64,000 nucleotides of DNA from Dictyophora rubrovolvata (GCA_029959195.1 CP114123.1:1550001-1614000); one strand, 5' to 3'; counted from the stretch's first letter, positions 1 to 11,756 are shown. Notes: a model not told the origin generated them from the sequence alone. Program-made: numbers and translations.

Positions 1-430
1 TTCCTTTTGAAGACATATTCTGACCCATAGATAGTTGTTATCTGTTATGTTGTGTTCCGAGAACACACATACAAGAAATCAGTGTCAATGTTGTCAACAT
101 CTCCAGCAAGCTGTCATTTACTAAAGATTCACTTTGAACAAGCAAAACACTATAATAGTAATAGACCTGGACATGTCGCTCAGGTCGGTGGAAAGAGTCT
201 TGAAGGTTTGGAAGGACTTGGGGAGTGTTATCAAGAAACCCAGTCGTCTCGGTCGAGCCACACTCCTGCAGCCACTTCACCAATATATAAGTTCATTTGA
301 TCTATTGATTCTATGTGACTGAAATCACATAGTTTCTTCTCTCATTACTTGAGCACTCACTGCAACTCTATCTGGATGAACTGGCTGAAGAACTTTATGC
401 ATAGCATGGAGTCCAAGTAAGTGTGTCATC

Positions 431-846
431 AATATTGTCAGGGTACACTAGCGCCATCCCCTTATTTTCCTACATTTATCTTCAGTTCTGGTCTATTTTA
501 TTTATTTCCATATTTCTCGTATTCTATCCCATCTCTTGCGTTTCCCTTTCCTTCCGTATTCCCATTTTCCCTTCAACAGGCACTGAGCACCCATTCTCAT
601 CAGAGCTATGGCCTAGGTCCCAGCTAAAAGTCTGGGACCGGTGCGTATCTGCACCCAGTCCACGAACTGAAGGCCGCATGTGGCCTTCGCCATTTTTCAT
701 AGTATATAGTTAGTAGCCCTAGAGGAGGGATCCCTAAGTTTGTTCTCTTAGGATCCCCTCCCTCTAGGTGAGTTAGTATTATTCCTGGAATATATTTCTC
801 TTAGGATCCCCTCTCTCTAGTCTGAGTGAGTAGCCCTGACAAATAT
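431..846 (+). mobile_element. Solo LTR, family L1, with 5-bp target duplication
   Basis: A 406-bp unit (436-841) begins TGTCAGGG and ends CCCTGACA and is flanked on both sides by AATAT (431-435 and 842-846). TG...CA ends plus a 5-bp duplication are the hallmark of an LTR, and no internal region is present, so this is a solo LTR. It sits exactly inside the transposase reading frame. A long stem-loop built on CCTAGAGG...CCTCTAGG lies near its 3' end (717-768). The preserved duplication suggests a fairly young insertion relative to the transposase it interrupts. Confidence 0.85.
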
Positions 847-890
847 GGCAGACTATTCAGCGATTGGGATTGCGTTGGAAGAAGGTAAGT

Positions 891-1541
891 GCAAACTATC
901 TATATCATCATAACTCTAATGTTACTAGCTTTTGTCAAGATCCAGATCTGCCGATAAACCCGCTGACCAATATTACTCCGAATTACGACTCTGAAGATTA
1001 TGAAACTTATGTCACATCCATTATGATTATATTTTCTCTGAAGTAATCCATTAAACCCAAATTACCTGAATTAGAATACAATAACTGATTGTATTCCAAA
1101 TCTGCTCATTCCCGTTTTAGTCTTATTGTTTTATTGTAATCTGAATCGTGTTTTATTGTTAAACTGCTTTTATCAGTGCTGACAAACTAGTACATTCCCA
1201 TAGTATAAATAACCCCGAATCATATATCTAGTTCCTCAGTTCTGAAATCAAACTAGTCATCTGACTTGTGGCTATTCTTGTTTGATACTTTCGTCTCTAA
1301 AATCTGACTGCTAAATCTGAACTCACTCCGAACTCTGTCCCGAACCTCTGACTGATATATCTGCTATCCGTGGAGTGTTACGAAGCAAATCACTGAGCAC
1401 GTACAAGTAAGTGGCGCAACACATAAGTTGAAGCCTGCTCAGTGCACCAATCGTCTGTGACATCGGTCCCACGAGTCTGCCTGAGTTAACCGAAGTCTGG
1501 TATCTTCGGTACCTTCAGGAACTTAACAGCTTTCAAAGGCT
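891..1541 (+). repeat. Transposase intron enlarged by an LTR-like repeat
   Basis: The stretch starts with a good 5' splice site (GTAAGT after the LRWKK codons) and ends TTAACAG before the next coding block. The second transposase copy has an intron at the same place, so this is an intron. It is much longer here because it holds promoter-like repeat DNA (a TATAAATA box at about 1203), part of which recurs inverted at 17490-17760. The class is probably an LTR fragment, but I could not define its ends or a target duplication. Confidence 0.5.
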
Positions 1542-2454
1542 GCTGATAAAGGCTGCTGATGAACACTGTGAAGAATCATGGACAGCATTCCAATTCACAA
1601 TAGGGGCTGAGCCTCCGGAGAGGCTGGTTTTCACTGATGAAAGCGTGATTGATCTTCGAACAACCTACCATCTAATGGGATGGGCCTATCAAGGAGAACA
1701 GGCTCATATTAGAGCGAAGTTGGTGTGTGGGGATAGGCGTGTACTGTTGGGCCATGCGCATAACTGAACTCAAGGCTCTTTTAGGTACTCTATGCTACCA
1801 GCTCTTTCGCAAGATGGTACCATATACAGTGATATCTGTATTAGGTCATACAACAGTGAGACCTTCCTGGAATACATTGATGGATTGCTCAAGCACATGA
1901 ATCCATATCTGGGGCCACGAAGCATACTTGTATTAGACAACTGTCACATCCACCATGTACCTGGAGTTCATCAAAGATGTGAGACCTGGTAAGCTCCACA
2001 TTATTATTCTACTTTTATTTCTCATGTTTGCCAGTGGTGTAAAAATCATGTATCTACCAGCCTATTCACCGGACCTTAATCCTATTGAAGAAGCATTCTC
2101 ATGGGTGAAAGGATACATCTGTCAACATGGCAAACAATTTCTGGAAGCAGTCACAAGTAAGGAAGATGGTTTGCTGTTTATGTTTTTATATGAGGCTTTG
2201 GATTGTATTACTCCAGAACTTGTACAAAGCTGGATGCACCATTCTGGCTATATGTAACTATAGATCTATTTCAATAAAGTTCTTCACATTATTGTTATTC
2301 AACTGTGTGAATGTATTTTACCCTCTGTCACTTGGCTGCTCTCTCTCTGTCATGCAAAGCTCTGGTATCTTGAGCGCTCTTCTTTATATGGTGTGTAAAA
2401 ACCACACATCACCCCAATTCAGCACAAATTAGCTTCCCAGCATTTCTTGAGTGA

Positions 2455-4062
2455 TCTTTTCAAGTTCATGGACTCACTGAACCCTGTTTTTCTTGAATGT
2501 AGCCTTGAATTTGTCCAAGTTACAACTGTCAGCATCAGGGTGTCATATGAGCACAGTCAATAGTTCATCAATAGTCTGGAACAGATGCAGGACCATTATG
2601 TCAGAATTATCACTGGTTGGGTGCTGACTCATTTTGGGAGAACCTTTTCGCTCTGATAACCATTCTGACCCTGATGTCCTAACAGGATGAGAACCTGGTG
2701 GATAAGGAGCTGAAGGATAAGGAAGTGGAGGAGGCCACATGGGGTATGATTCAGGGATGCCAAGAAGATAGTGGTTAGGACCTAAACTACTCTTTGGGCA
2801 CTGGTGCAGTGTTCTTGACCGCTTCCTTCTGCAACTGAGTGTGAAAGTTGACAAATAACTCAGTTTTGGGGGGGTTTTTATAGGTAACACCATATTTCCC
2901 GGCAGCCTATAATAAATAAATGCCTGATAAGAAAAAAGATAGAATAGCTACTAATGCTTGAGCCCATATGCATAATTTACCCCAGGTAATTTCACAATGT
3001 TGGCCATTTTTGTCAATTTTGCAGTGGTTGTTATTACAGGATGCTGTTTCACAACCATGTAAGTAATTCTTGAGAGTCATTACCGCCTGTTTTTCCCACA
3101 AACCCATATCATTGACGCCTGCATCACTGTCTTCTTTGCCACTATCTGAACCATTCAGGTTGATATGGGGTGCACTGCCTTTCTTTTGGAATGTTCTGGT
3201 GCCAGGCTTCACTTTCATCCCTTTCTTCTTATTTAGAGTGTAACATAGGTTGTCACTGTACTATAATTTGATTTAGATAAAGTAGGATAAAGCAACAAAC
3301 ATGACTTACATCAGCTGGGAGATCAATATCAACTGATATGACAGTTATGTCCTTCTTTCCCTTTCCGATTATCAAAAGTTCCTCCAGAAGTCCTTCCCAG
3401 TCATTTTCTGATTGAAATTTCATTTTCTTCACCCCTTTGACTCCATTGAATTTGTATTTGAGGCTCGGTTTTTGCTGGATGTCCTGACAGCTAATAGCGT
3501 CATGTATTTTTCGAGTGTATCCTCGAAAGATTCCATGATGGAAACTCTGATCTGGATGTATGTATCTTTTTTGACACCATGCAGAACAATGAATTTCACC
3601 ACTATAATACTAATATTAGATATAGGAGTATGATTAGATAAACTGAGACTTACTTTCAATAATAGAGCCTTTTTTTATTATCGCTTTAGTTTGTTTGCTC
3701 TTTTTTTTTGGCTCAACAACTACAGAATCTTCAGAATCTGATGCCAATTTACAAGCTCCACCAATAGACAATGGCCAAGTCATTTCCTCCCATATTTCAT
3801 CTGGAATTCGGGATGGAAATTGAACACTTCTCACATCATCTCCAATATCTGAATCTATCTGCAACTCAGCGGCAATTATAGCATCCATGTTTGCTGAGTT
3901 TGGACATCTTCGACTTTGATTATGAGATGGAACTGCAATGGCCTCAACAGATGGGGCTTCTTCAGTGTTATCACCGTGGCTTGCATTATTGCTCTTATCT
4001 TTTCCACTTGCATCAGATATGATTGGTTCCTCTATAAATAAAGAAACTACCTTTTTCGACAT
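2455..4062 (-). pseudogene. Multicopy agaricomycete protein (Ubl-like / CysHis / SAM-like), copy 1, probably decayed
   Basis: Exons read leftward from an ATG at 4062. The N-terminal part is acidic (SDIGDDVRSVQFPSRIPDEI). A region follows that reads like a ubiquitin-fold: VKFIVLHGVKKDTYIQIRVS, then ENDWEGLLEELLIIGKGKK. Next is a basic linker and a Cys/His cluster (CETASCNNNHCKIDKNGQHC, about 2990-3055), then YGVTYKNPPKTELFVNFHT and a Pro-rich tail. The tail degenerates near 2550, where a SAM-like C-terminus would be expected. The same order recurs at 21793-23246. I recognise this arrangement from repeated agaricomycete hypothetical proteins; its function is unknown. Introns have GTAAGT-type donors (for example after DIDLPAD). 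Lying among transposons, it may be element-borne rather than a host gene. Confidence 0.55.
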
Positions 4063-4262
4063 CCCCTCTTTTGACTACTTCTGATTCCACCATGACATCA
4101 GGATCTTTCTTTTCAGCTAGCCTCAAACTGGTTCGCATTAACAAAATGTTTGCCACTTTCTTCTTCTTCTTCATATTGCATTTATCAGCCATGATGTTTG
4201 TTCAAGTGTTAGATCAAGCAGGAAAGAAAGTGACAAGGCCACTGAGTTACAATTGCTTATGA

Positions 4263-4560
4263 AATATTGGTTAGCAAGTACAGAACATGAAGAATAGAAT
4301 AAGAAAGCACTAGTTAACATAAATAATACTGAAGTTTGATGTTTATATGTGATCTTTTGATGTTATATTTTGCAGGAAGTTGATTATGCTATGAAAATGC
4401 TATTTATTAGATACGTAAATTTATGAATACTTTGATATACTAAGTGTAGATACTCATAAAATATATCTCCTCATAAAATTTCAGAGAGATCTGAGTACAG
4501 GTGAGTGAGAAACAACTGTTTTGCATATCATGAACTCACCTCATCTATGTGGTCAATTGG
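4263..4560. other. AT-rich spacer, nothing recognised
   Basis: No reading frame, repeat end or RNA gene that I can support; it separates the multicopy protein relic from a truncated LTR. Confidence 0.5.
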
Positions 4561-4564
4561 TGGC

Positions 4565-4764
4565 GCCTGCCTTACATAATGCAAAGTGCTGTAAGCGCCT
4601 GTCACACTTGTAGAGCGGTGTGACCCAGTAGTTGCAGTATCTTTTATTACCTACTACACTGCATGTTATATCCCTATTAGCTATATTTGGAAATAGACAG
4701 GAATTCTGTGCACTTGTGGGATTTAAGGATTTAATAGACCCTGGTCTATTATAAAACTGTTACA
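4565..4764 (-). mobile_element. LTR family L4, truncated, reverse
   Basis: The minus strand from 4764 begins TGTAACAGTTTTATAATAGA and stays alignable with the solo LTR at 11839-12125 (shared block around CACAAGTGCACAGAATTCC). The far end is missing at about 4565, so this is a fragment of a broken LTR. Confidence 0.65.
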
Positions 4765-4800
4765 TTGTTATACCATCATATTTATTAAAGATAAATGGCA

Positions 4801-4959
4801 TAAGGCTGTTCATGGGTATGGCTATACCTAGATACCTGTGACAGGTACCCATCACAAAACCCATGGGTTCAGGTACCCAAACCCATGGGTTTAATTTCAC
4901 TTAAAACCTGCAGGTGCAAACTTCAGTTTTTGGTCAATTTTTATAGAGAAACCCACAGT
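4801..4959 (-). mobile_element. MITE M3, outer third, cut by the paired-ORF element
   Basis: It starts TA-AGGCTGTTCATGGGTA and follows the reverse complement of the full MITE at 24861-25184, up to AGAGAAACCCACA, where the repeat element copy A begins. The missing continuation is found at 13793-13868. Rich in GGTACC motifs. Confidence 0.7.
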
Positions 4960-4964
4960 ATCGT

Positions 4965-6865
4965 ACACCAAAATCTATATTTGGTAAATATTGGGGTAAA
5001 TATCACAAAGAAACCCTAATCCCATGATATGTCTCTTGGAGCTTAAATTCACTTTGTGACTACCCAAATCACACCAAAAATATTTTTTCGTTGTCCCAAA
5101 AACAACTATACAAAAAGATATGTCTTCATTCCAAATTCATTCTGCTCATTCCCTGCCTTCTCATTGCATCCCTTCTCTCAATGACTCTCTCATTGTTTTT
5201 GTTTTGTCCTTCCTACTCCTGATGTCAATCTCTGTGATTTGGACACTCAGTACTACATCTACTTCACATCCTACATGCATCTCAACCTTGATCCCTCCAC
5301 CTTATTACTTTTATACCCAAACCCCATTATTATCAGTCAACATAAAGCTTCGGATCTGATCTTGTACTCAGATGCAGGAGATAAGGAGGTTTCTTTTGGA
5401 ACATGATTATGGTTAGAAGGATATGAAGAGTGGTTTGTTGTGGTGAATATGTACACAATTCACATAGGTCTCTTGGAAACAGTTACTGGGATATAGGCTA
5501 CAGTGGAACACAGACATGCATTCTGGCACATTGTTTTTGATGTCCCTTGTCCATGGATCCATCGTCAACATCAACACACACCAGAACCTGAATTTTTCCC
5601 CTTTTATTTTTCTTTCAGAGCTTTAATTATTTTCATTCCTCCTTATTCAACTCCTATGTCACTACCTTTTCCACTATCAACTCCAAGCTGACCCCATAGT
5701 CATATCCAGGCTGAAATTTGAGATTACATTGTTCCCAATAGGGAAGTCAAAATTGATGAAAACTCATTATTACCCATTTGAGAAGGATACATTTACACTA
5801 AACTCCCCAAAGGGCCATTCATATGACTTGGTTAGGCACATGCAAACACATTATGCTGGGAACTCACGTGGTGACTAGTTTTTCAGCATCCTATGCATTT
5901 TTGTAAACAACTTGTTCTCATCAATGCTCCCTTAGATGTCTCTGACTACTCTCCCCCTTATAGTAGTTTTGACATTGATCAATCTCTCCCTCTTCCTCCT
6001 TATCAAAAAACCAATCCCATTTCTTTCTCTCTAACACTTCTTGAACGATGTCCCCATCCTACCAAGTTTATACCAGATACACACCCAACTTGACGAAGAA
6101 GGATTAGATAAAGAAAGGGGAAAGAATGGAGGATAACATTGCAGCTGTGTAGCACTTATCGATGGCAATGTCCATTTTGGGATAATTAGTAAGGATGAAT
6201 GAATTCACCTCTTATTCTTGCTGTTCCTTCCTCATTTACTTCTTTTCTTTCTTTTGTACTTGTATTGATTCTAAATCCTTTCTATTGTGTTGCTCCTTTC
6301 TTTCTTTTTGTTTTGTCATCACTTTGAAATTCTTTTGTTCTCTCTTTGTAACAGTAAAGTCTCATTGACTCATATGCTCCCCTTTCATTACTCATCTTTT
6401 CTCTTCTTTTCATTACAAATCTGGCTCACAATTACTAATTGTATTGTCACACAAACCATATAAATACTGCATGTAAATACTTGTAACAGCAGCAATACCT
6501 ATGTTGGTTTTTGACTCAAGTTTAAGTTTGTTGTTTTTTGTTTAGTGTTTTTGGTTTTGTCTCTTGTCTACTTCTATGCTCATGTCTTCATCTTGGAAAA
6601 CTCTGAGACCATACATTTCAGAGTATAAACTTGCAATCTGAGTTATCACATTTGTCATTACTTTTGCCTTGCCAGCAAAATCTTGTTTGATAACAATAAC
6701 TTTCTTTTGGTTGTTGTTTGTTTGTTGTTCCTATCACCTCCACTTTCATTTCACACTAAGCAGCACCTGGACTTGCTCTGTGGAGATTGACTTGCTCACT
6801 ATATTCTTTTCTTGTGTATTTTTGTTAGGCACATTATTTTCCTTTTTGCGCATAGTAAAGCTTAC
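4965..6865 (+). mobile_element. Unrecognised paired-ORF repeat element, copy A (left arm of inverted repeat)
   Basis: This ~1.9 kb unit is matched in reverse by copy B at 13871-15770. Paired positions add up to a constant (about 20735) over nearly the whole length, with only a handful of mismatches seen. It starts at a degenerate TGTCACACACCAAAATC-type end and runs through short ORFs (5120-5359, 5503-5691, 5893-6093, 6669-6878) related to those of copy D. Near its 3' end is a TATAAATACTGCATG promoter-like block (about 6460) followed by repeats around CTCTGAGACC and GGAGATTGACTTGC. Class unresolved: the TG-start and the promoter-like 3' block would fit a long solo LTR. It looks broken, with several breaks. 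The B arm's close identity implies a recent duplication. Confidence 0.6.
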
Positions 6866-6867
6866 AA

Positions 6868-7090
6868 CAGTACACTAGCAATACTTAGCAGTATACTGTT
6901 CTCTCTTTCCATTTTTTCCATATTCACATTCCTTTCGCATTCATTCCATTTTTGCTGATTTTCTCCTTCACTTCATTTCCACTGAATTCTTGTTATCACT
7001 GCAGATCTCATGGGGATCAACCGAGTGCATGTACTCACATATATGTAGTCGTTTTCCCTAGAGGGGGATCCCTAAGCTTTTTCTCTTAGA
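6868..7090 (+). mobile_element. LTR family L2, truncated
   Basis: Begins with the L2-type GTACACTAGC block and contains GATCTCATGGGGATCAACCGAG and the first half of the CCTAGAGG hairpin region, then stops at about 7090 before its terminal CCCTAACA. It abuts copy A. Confidence 0.6.
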
Positions 7091-7263
7091 TTGTTATGTG
7101 GTGGAATGTGCATACAAAAGTCTGGCAATGTTAGTGCGAGAGATAAACAGTAGGCTTCAACTTGCTCTTGAGTTGTGCCCTCACGTTGTGTGGTTGTGAC
7201 ATCTGATGTGGGGAGTGTGTGGTCCAGATGATGCATTATGATGTCAGGAGACGTCATTGTGCG
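7091..7263. other. Spacer between L2 fragment and copy D
   Basis: No feature that I can support. A minus-strand open frame (7072-7257) has no recognisable content. Confidence 0.4.
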
Positions 7264-9560
7264 GTGTTGCGCACCAAAATCTTCCTAATACAGAAACATT
7301 CCGATTTTTGGTTCAAAGTGGAGTTTTAAAACTACCAAAAACTTAACCAACACACCACAGCCTCTAGAAAACAAAATTTTACAAAAAAAAAAGATGGCCG
7401 CATTTTTATTTCGCTATACATCATCAATCTCCTTGCCTGTTCCAGCATCCCCCTCCAAGTCATTACCCCCCTCTGATGATGAATCTATATCACCTTTCCA
7501 TTTTTTGCCTACCAGTCCAAGGACATACAATTTGGATCTGCATACAACTCTCTATATTTATAGTTCCCAGTATGCAAGTCTCAACATTGACGAAGAAATG
7601 TACCTCCCGAAGTTCCCTCCACCTCATATTATTCGTCAATGTAGAAGTTTGGATTTGGTTCACCCTGGTCTCATGTTTGGAGAAAAGGTCTATATCGAGG
7701 AACGACTAGATTGGTATATGATTATCAATGTTTATTCTACTCCTGAATCAGCCATACAAGACTCATATTGAATTTGGTTAGTGACACAAGATGGGTTCGA
7801 GTTTACATTTATGGTATTAGACATGCCAAGTTGTTGGGTTGTCATGAAAGGCATGAGAACACAAAAACTTAGCTCTTATAGACCAGCAAATCTCATTCCT
7901 GAAGAGCCACACTTTTCCCATTTTTCACCTCATTCGCCAGAACCGATTTCACTCCCCTCTTCCCCATCCAGACGATCCTTCTGGAAGATCCGTCACGTTT
8001 GTTCAAATCTTCTTGGACGAATTTAGGACAATAAACTTGTTTAGGATAAATGATTAGATTTATATTTCATCTCCTTCTTTCTTTCTGGACATTTCATTAG
8101 TGCTTGAAATTTTTGGTTAACTCATATCATCATGTCAGACAATAGCGATACTCCCACCTCCCCTATTCCCCTTTTTCAACTCCCTTTCTTCCCTTTTGAA
8201 TATCATTCTTCTCTCAGATTCAGGCCCAACCCTAATTTCCTCTCACGACTTCGCGTTTACAATACTCTCGTCTCCGAAATCAATGTCGATCCCTCCACAA
8301 TGCTTCCGATTACTCCACTGCCACTAATGGAGATTACTATTCCTTACAACAATCTGGAGATAGGATATCCACGAGCTTTGACCCTGTATGAATGAACTAA
8401 CATCAATGTCATGGATGAATCATACAAGTTTGTCGAGTTCCTTCCAACAAATCGTCAAGAAGAATCAATCTGGAGACTGGTTTTTCATCACCAATTTCGA
8501 AGTTATACTCAATTCCTATTCATAGATGCACCTCTATCTGCTATCCCGTCCCCTCCCGACTACACCATTGGAAATCAAATCCTCCCTTCCTATTCCGATC
8601 TCCAATCCAATCTTGTTCAAGATCTGATATTGTTAAGCGTCGCCATGGCTTTTATTGTTATGCCACAGCCACGAAGAAGAAGATCTCGTCAACAAGAACC
8701 AGATCAGTAAGAAGTTTGGGATGGTAAAGTTATAGTTTTGAGTAAGAGGCAGTGTGAGAAGTGCCAGATGGTGATTTTGGTAAAGCTATGCTGGGAGTCT
8801 GGTTTCATCATTTCCTTTTGATCTCTTTTTGTTTTTCCTTTTGTTCTCTTTTGTTTCTCTTTTCTTTCAACATATTTCTCCTATTCCCCTTAACTACATA
8901 TGCAATTCCCCTTTTCTGTAATTGTACTCCCTATCATCCTCTCACAATGCTCCTTTTCTTTTGTTTCTTTGTTTTCTTTTTGTTATCATGGTGAATTATG
9001 AGTGATCATTCTGCTTTCCTCTATGTTTCCAAATGGTATATATACTGCATGTAAATAATTGTAACAGCAGCAATCTACTGGAACGGTTGTCTCACAGTTT
9101 AGTCTAAGTCAAGTCAAGTTCAAGTCAAGTTTCGTCTCTAGTCTATTTCTACACTCACGTCTATTTCTTTGGATTACTCTGAGTGAGGCCTCGGAGTATA
9201 AACTCAACGATTTGTATTGTCGTTGAAGCCTTATTAACCTTAACAGATTTCTATCACTGTTTTATCGTCAGCATATTGTCATACCATTTTCATTGCTAAT
9301 CCACATTCATCGACCTCTTCACACACACAAGATCTTAGGATCGATTGTTTTTTTGTTGTTGTTGGTTTAATATCGACACTCACTCACTTGTTAAATCATA
9401 TGGTATACCCCCCACCACTTCCTCTTCATGAAATCAGCACCAGGACCCGCTCCACAGAGACTAGATGGCCTCAAACAAATATCATCGTAGTTTTTTCCGA
9501 TTGTATATATAGCTACAACATTTAGCTATTATCTTCGGATCATTACAGCGGGCAATGGGG
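7264..9560 (+). mobile_element. Unrecognised paired-ORF repeat element, copy D (most complete)
   Basis: Starts TGTTGCGCACCAAAATC, matching the 5' end of copies B and C. It carries the longest ORFs of the family: 7394-7771 (125 codons, with LYIYSSQYASLNIDEEMYLP), 7781-8026, 8132-8395 (with VYNTLVSEINVDPSTMLP) and 8411-8710 (with FLFIDAPLSAIPSPPDYT). The first and third share the pattern of aromatic residues, INVD/LNID and a downstream LP, suggesting an internal duplication. Downstream come a TATATACTGCATGTAAATAA promoter-like block (about 9040), repeated CAAGTCAAGT, and ACCAGGACCCGCTCCACAGAG. I do not recognise the proteins: no transposase, reverse transcriptase or capsid motif is visible. It looks broken, older than A/B and diverged from them. 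Right end uncertain. Confidence 0.5.
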
Positions 9561-9639
9561 GAACGTGTGGTACAACAATGTCGTATGATGAGTGCCAGTG
9601 TTCTGACAACATCATAGATGTCTTCTCAAATGTCAAGAT

Positions 9640-10896
9640 AGGGATTTAAGATTTGAGATGAAATGTTGGCAGCATCGGAGATGCTGCCTGTGGTGAAGCG
9701 AGAGATTAAGAAGATGAGAAGGTGTTTCAAAGAAGCTTGGTGTAACAAGTAATAAGGCGAAATGTCTATTGATATCAGAACAGAAAAGTAGATACATTAA
9801 ATCAATCCTTTTATAGAAATGAAACATGATGACAAATATGGAAAAGGATGACACAAACAACATAGGTATTGCTGCTATTACAAGTATTTACATGCAGTAT
9901 TTATACCATTCAGAACAAAAGAAATATTTTTGGAGTTTGGGTGGCAACACAATTAGTAATTGTTTGCCAGATTTGTAAAGGAAAGAAAGAAATGAAGAGA
10001 CAGATGAATAATAGGGGAACAGATGAGTCAGTGAAGCTATACAATTACATAGAGGAAAACAAAAGAACTTAAAAGTGATGACAAAAGAAAGAAAGGAGCA
10101 ACATAATAGAAGAGAATCAGGATCAATACAAGTACAAAAGAAAGAGAAAAAAAAAGAGCAAAAGAGGAAGGAATGACAAGGATAGGAGGTAAAATCATAC
10201 ATTCTTACTAATTATCCCAAAATAGACATTGCCATTGATAAGCTCCACACAACCTCATGATTGTTTTTATCTGCTTCCTCTAACCTTGGAAATGATGTGC
10301 ATTCACCACTGTCATATGTATATGCATATTTCTGTCAGGGTACGCTAGTGTCGTCCCCTTCTTTTCCTCCATTTATCTTCGGTTCCTGTCTATTTTATTC
10401 ATTTCTATATTTCTCATATTTTATCCCATCTCTGGCTTTCCCCTTTCCTTCCATATTCCCATCCTTCCCTTCAACGGGTGCTGAGCACCCATTCCCATCA
10501 GCACCATGACCTAGGCCCCAGCTAAAAGTCCAGGACCAGCGCGTATCCACATCCAGTCCATGAACCGAGGGTTGCATACAACCTTCGCCATTTTTCATAG
10601 TATATAGTTAGTAGCCCTAGAGGAGAGATCCCTAAGTTTGTTCTCTTAGGATCCCCTCCCTCTAGTCTGAGTGAGTAGCCCTGACAGAAACTGGCAAACC
10701 CAAACCAATTCATATGAATGAGCCAGTATATTGATATGGATTATATCGTTCATTTTTGGATTCTCTGGGAATTCCAGTTTCTCGTAGGGTACCTGGTATT
10801 CTTGGATGGGGACCAGAGAAGGTGGCCATAATGTACTTTCATCTACCTCGATGTTCATGCCAGAAATGCAATAGATCTGTATTGTTGATATGAAAT
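9640..10896 (-). mobile_element. Paired-ORF element, copy E (3' half), split by a solo LTR
   Basis: The reverse strand carries the family's 3' block (TACATGCAGTATTTATA on the + strand at about 9890) and the TGGACATTGCCATCGATAAG-type block at about 10220. On the other side of the L1 solo LTR (10333-10686) is a segment at 10690-10858 with NIEVDESTLWPPSLVPIQEY, the counterpart of INVDPSTMLP in copy D. It is probably the continuation of copy C (11156-11755), the two being separated by an L2 LTR. Broken relic. Confidence 0.5.
10333..10686 (+). mobile_element. Solo LTR, family L1, inside copy E
   Basis: A 354-bp unit with TGTCAGGG...CCCTGACA ends, a promoter-like ATAGTATATAGTTAG block and the CCTAGAGG hairpin (about 10614-10668). 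It interrupts the reverse-strand paired-ORF element. Flanks are ATTTC and GAAAC, so no direct target duplication is preserved. Confidence 0.75.
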
Positions 10897-10897
10897 T

Positions 10898-11155
10898 TGT
10901 TAGGGCAACTCAGGGCACACACCTAGAGGAGGGAAAACCTAAGAGAAAAAGCTTAGGGATCCTCCTCTAGGGAAAATGACTACATATATATGAGTACAGG
11001 CACTCGGTTGATCCCCATGGGATCTGTGGTGATAATGAATGAAACGAGAGAACGAGTTGAAAATGAGAAATAGTCAGAAATGAAGAGAATGAGAAAATGA
11101 GAAAAAAATGGAATAAACATAAAAAGAATGTGAATATGGGAAAACAGAAAGAGTA
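10898..11155 (-). mobile_element. LTR family L2, reverse, one end missing
   Basis: Starts TGTTAGGGCAACTCAGGGCA on the + strand (the reverse of the L2 3' end), followed by the hairpin (10921-10972) and TGATCCCCATGGGATC. The other terminus (TGTCATGG) is missing where it meets copy C. Confidence 0.7.
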
Positions 11156-11755
11156 GATGAGATATTGAAAACAATGTGCCAGAACACATGTCCGTGTTCT
11201 GCAGTAGCCCATATCCTAGTAACCGTTTCCAAGAGACCTATGTGAATCGTGTACATATTCACCACAATGAACCACTCTTCATATCCTTCTAACCATAATT
11301 GTGTTCCAAAAGAAACCTTTTTATCCCCTGCATCTGACTCAGGTATGAAATCAGATCTGAAGCTTTATGTTGACCGATAATAATGGGGTGCAGGTATAAA
11401 GGTAATAAGGTGGAAGGATCAAGGTTGAGATCCACATAGGATGTGAAGTAGATGTAGTACTGAGTGTCCAAATCACAGAGATTGACATCAGGAGTAGGAG
11501 GGACAAAACAAAAACAATGAGAGTCATTGATAGAAGGTGTGTGGAGAGAGTGCAGGGAACAAGAAGAATGAATTTAGAATGAAGACATATCTTTTTGTAT
11601 AGTCGTTTTCGGGATAACAAAAAAAACATTTTTGGGTGTGATTTGGGTAGTCGCAAAGTGAATTTAAGCTCCAAGAGACATATCATGGGATTAGGGTTTC
11701 TTTGTGATATTTACCCCAATATTTACCAAATATAGATTTTGGTGTGTGACAGCGG
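11156..11755 (-). mobile_element. Paired-ORF element, copy C (5' part)
   Basis: On the reverse strand it begins TGTCACACACCAAAATC at 11755 and parallels the first part of copies A and B (ORF 11351-11686; TTGACATCAG and CACATTGTTTTC blocks). It is clearly more diverged from A/B than they are from each other. Its 5' end cuts a MITE M3 at GACCCGC. Broken. Confidence 0.55.
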
Positions 11756-11756
11756 G

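Larger units (their letters stand above)
134..2257 (+). pseudogene. Tc1/mariner-type (DDE_3) transposase, interrupted copy 1
   Basis: Pieces of one transposase lie in order on the + strand. An HTH-like segment (IDLDMSLRSVERVLKVWKDL, from about 150) is followed by LYLDELAEEL and VSVSSI up to the solo LTR at 436. Directly after the LTR comes IWQTIQRLGLRWKK. From about 1542 the catalytic core follows: VFTDES (first Asp), YSMLPALSQDG, LVLDNCHIHH (second Asp) and YLPAYSPDLNPIEEAF (catalytic Glu region). Introns are still visible (about 891-1541, 1740-1784, 1990-2034). A stop codon in the linker, small frame changes and the inserted LTR make it non-functional. A possible polyadenylation signal, AATAAA, sits at about 2272. 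Family known: cut-and-paste transposases that insert at TA. I could not define the terminal inverted repeats. Confidence 0.85.

Noticed and set aside
436-841. L1 as a MITE with 8-bp inverted ends
   Set aside because: TG...CA ends, a promoter-like block and a 5-bp target duplication fit a solo LTR better.
7781-8026. Plus-strand ORF in copy D as a separate host gene
   Set aside because: It belongs to the repeat element: related segments occur in copies A and B. It has no host-gene context.
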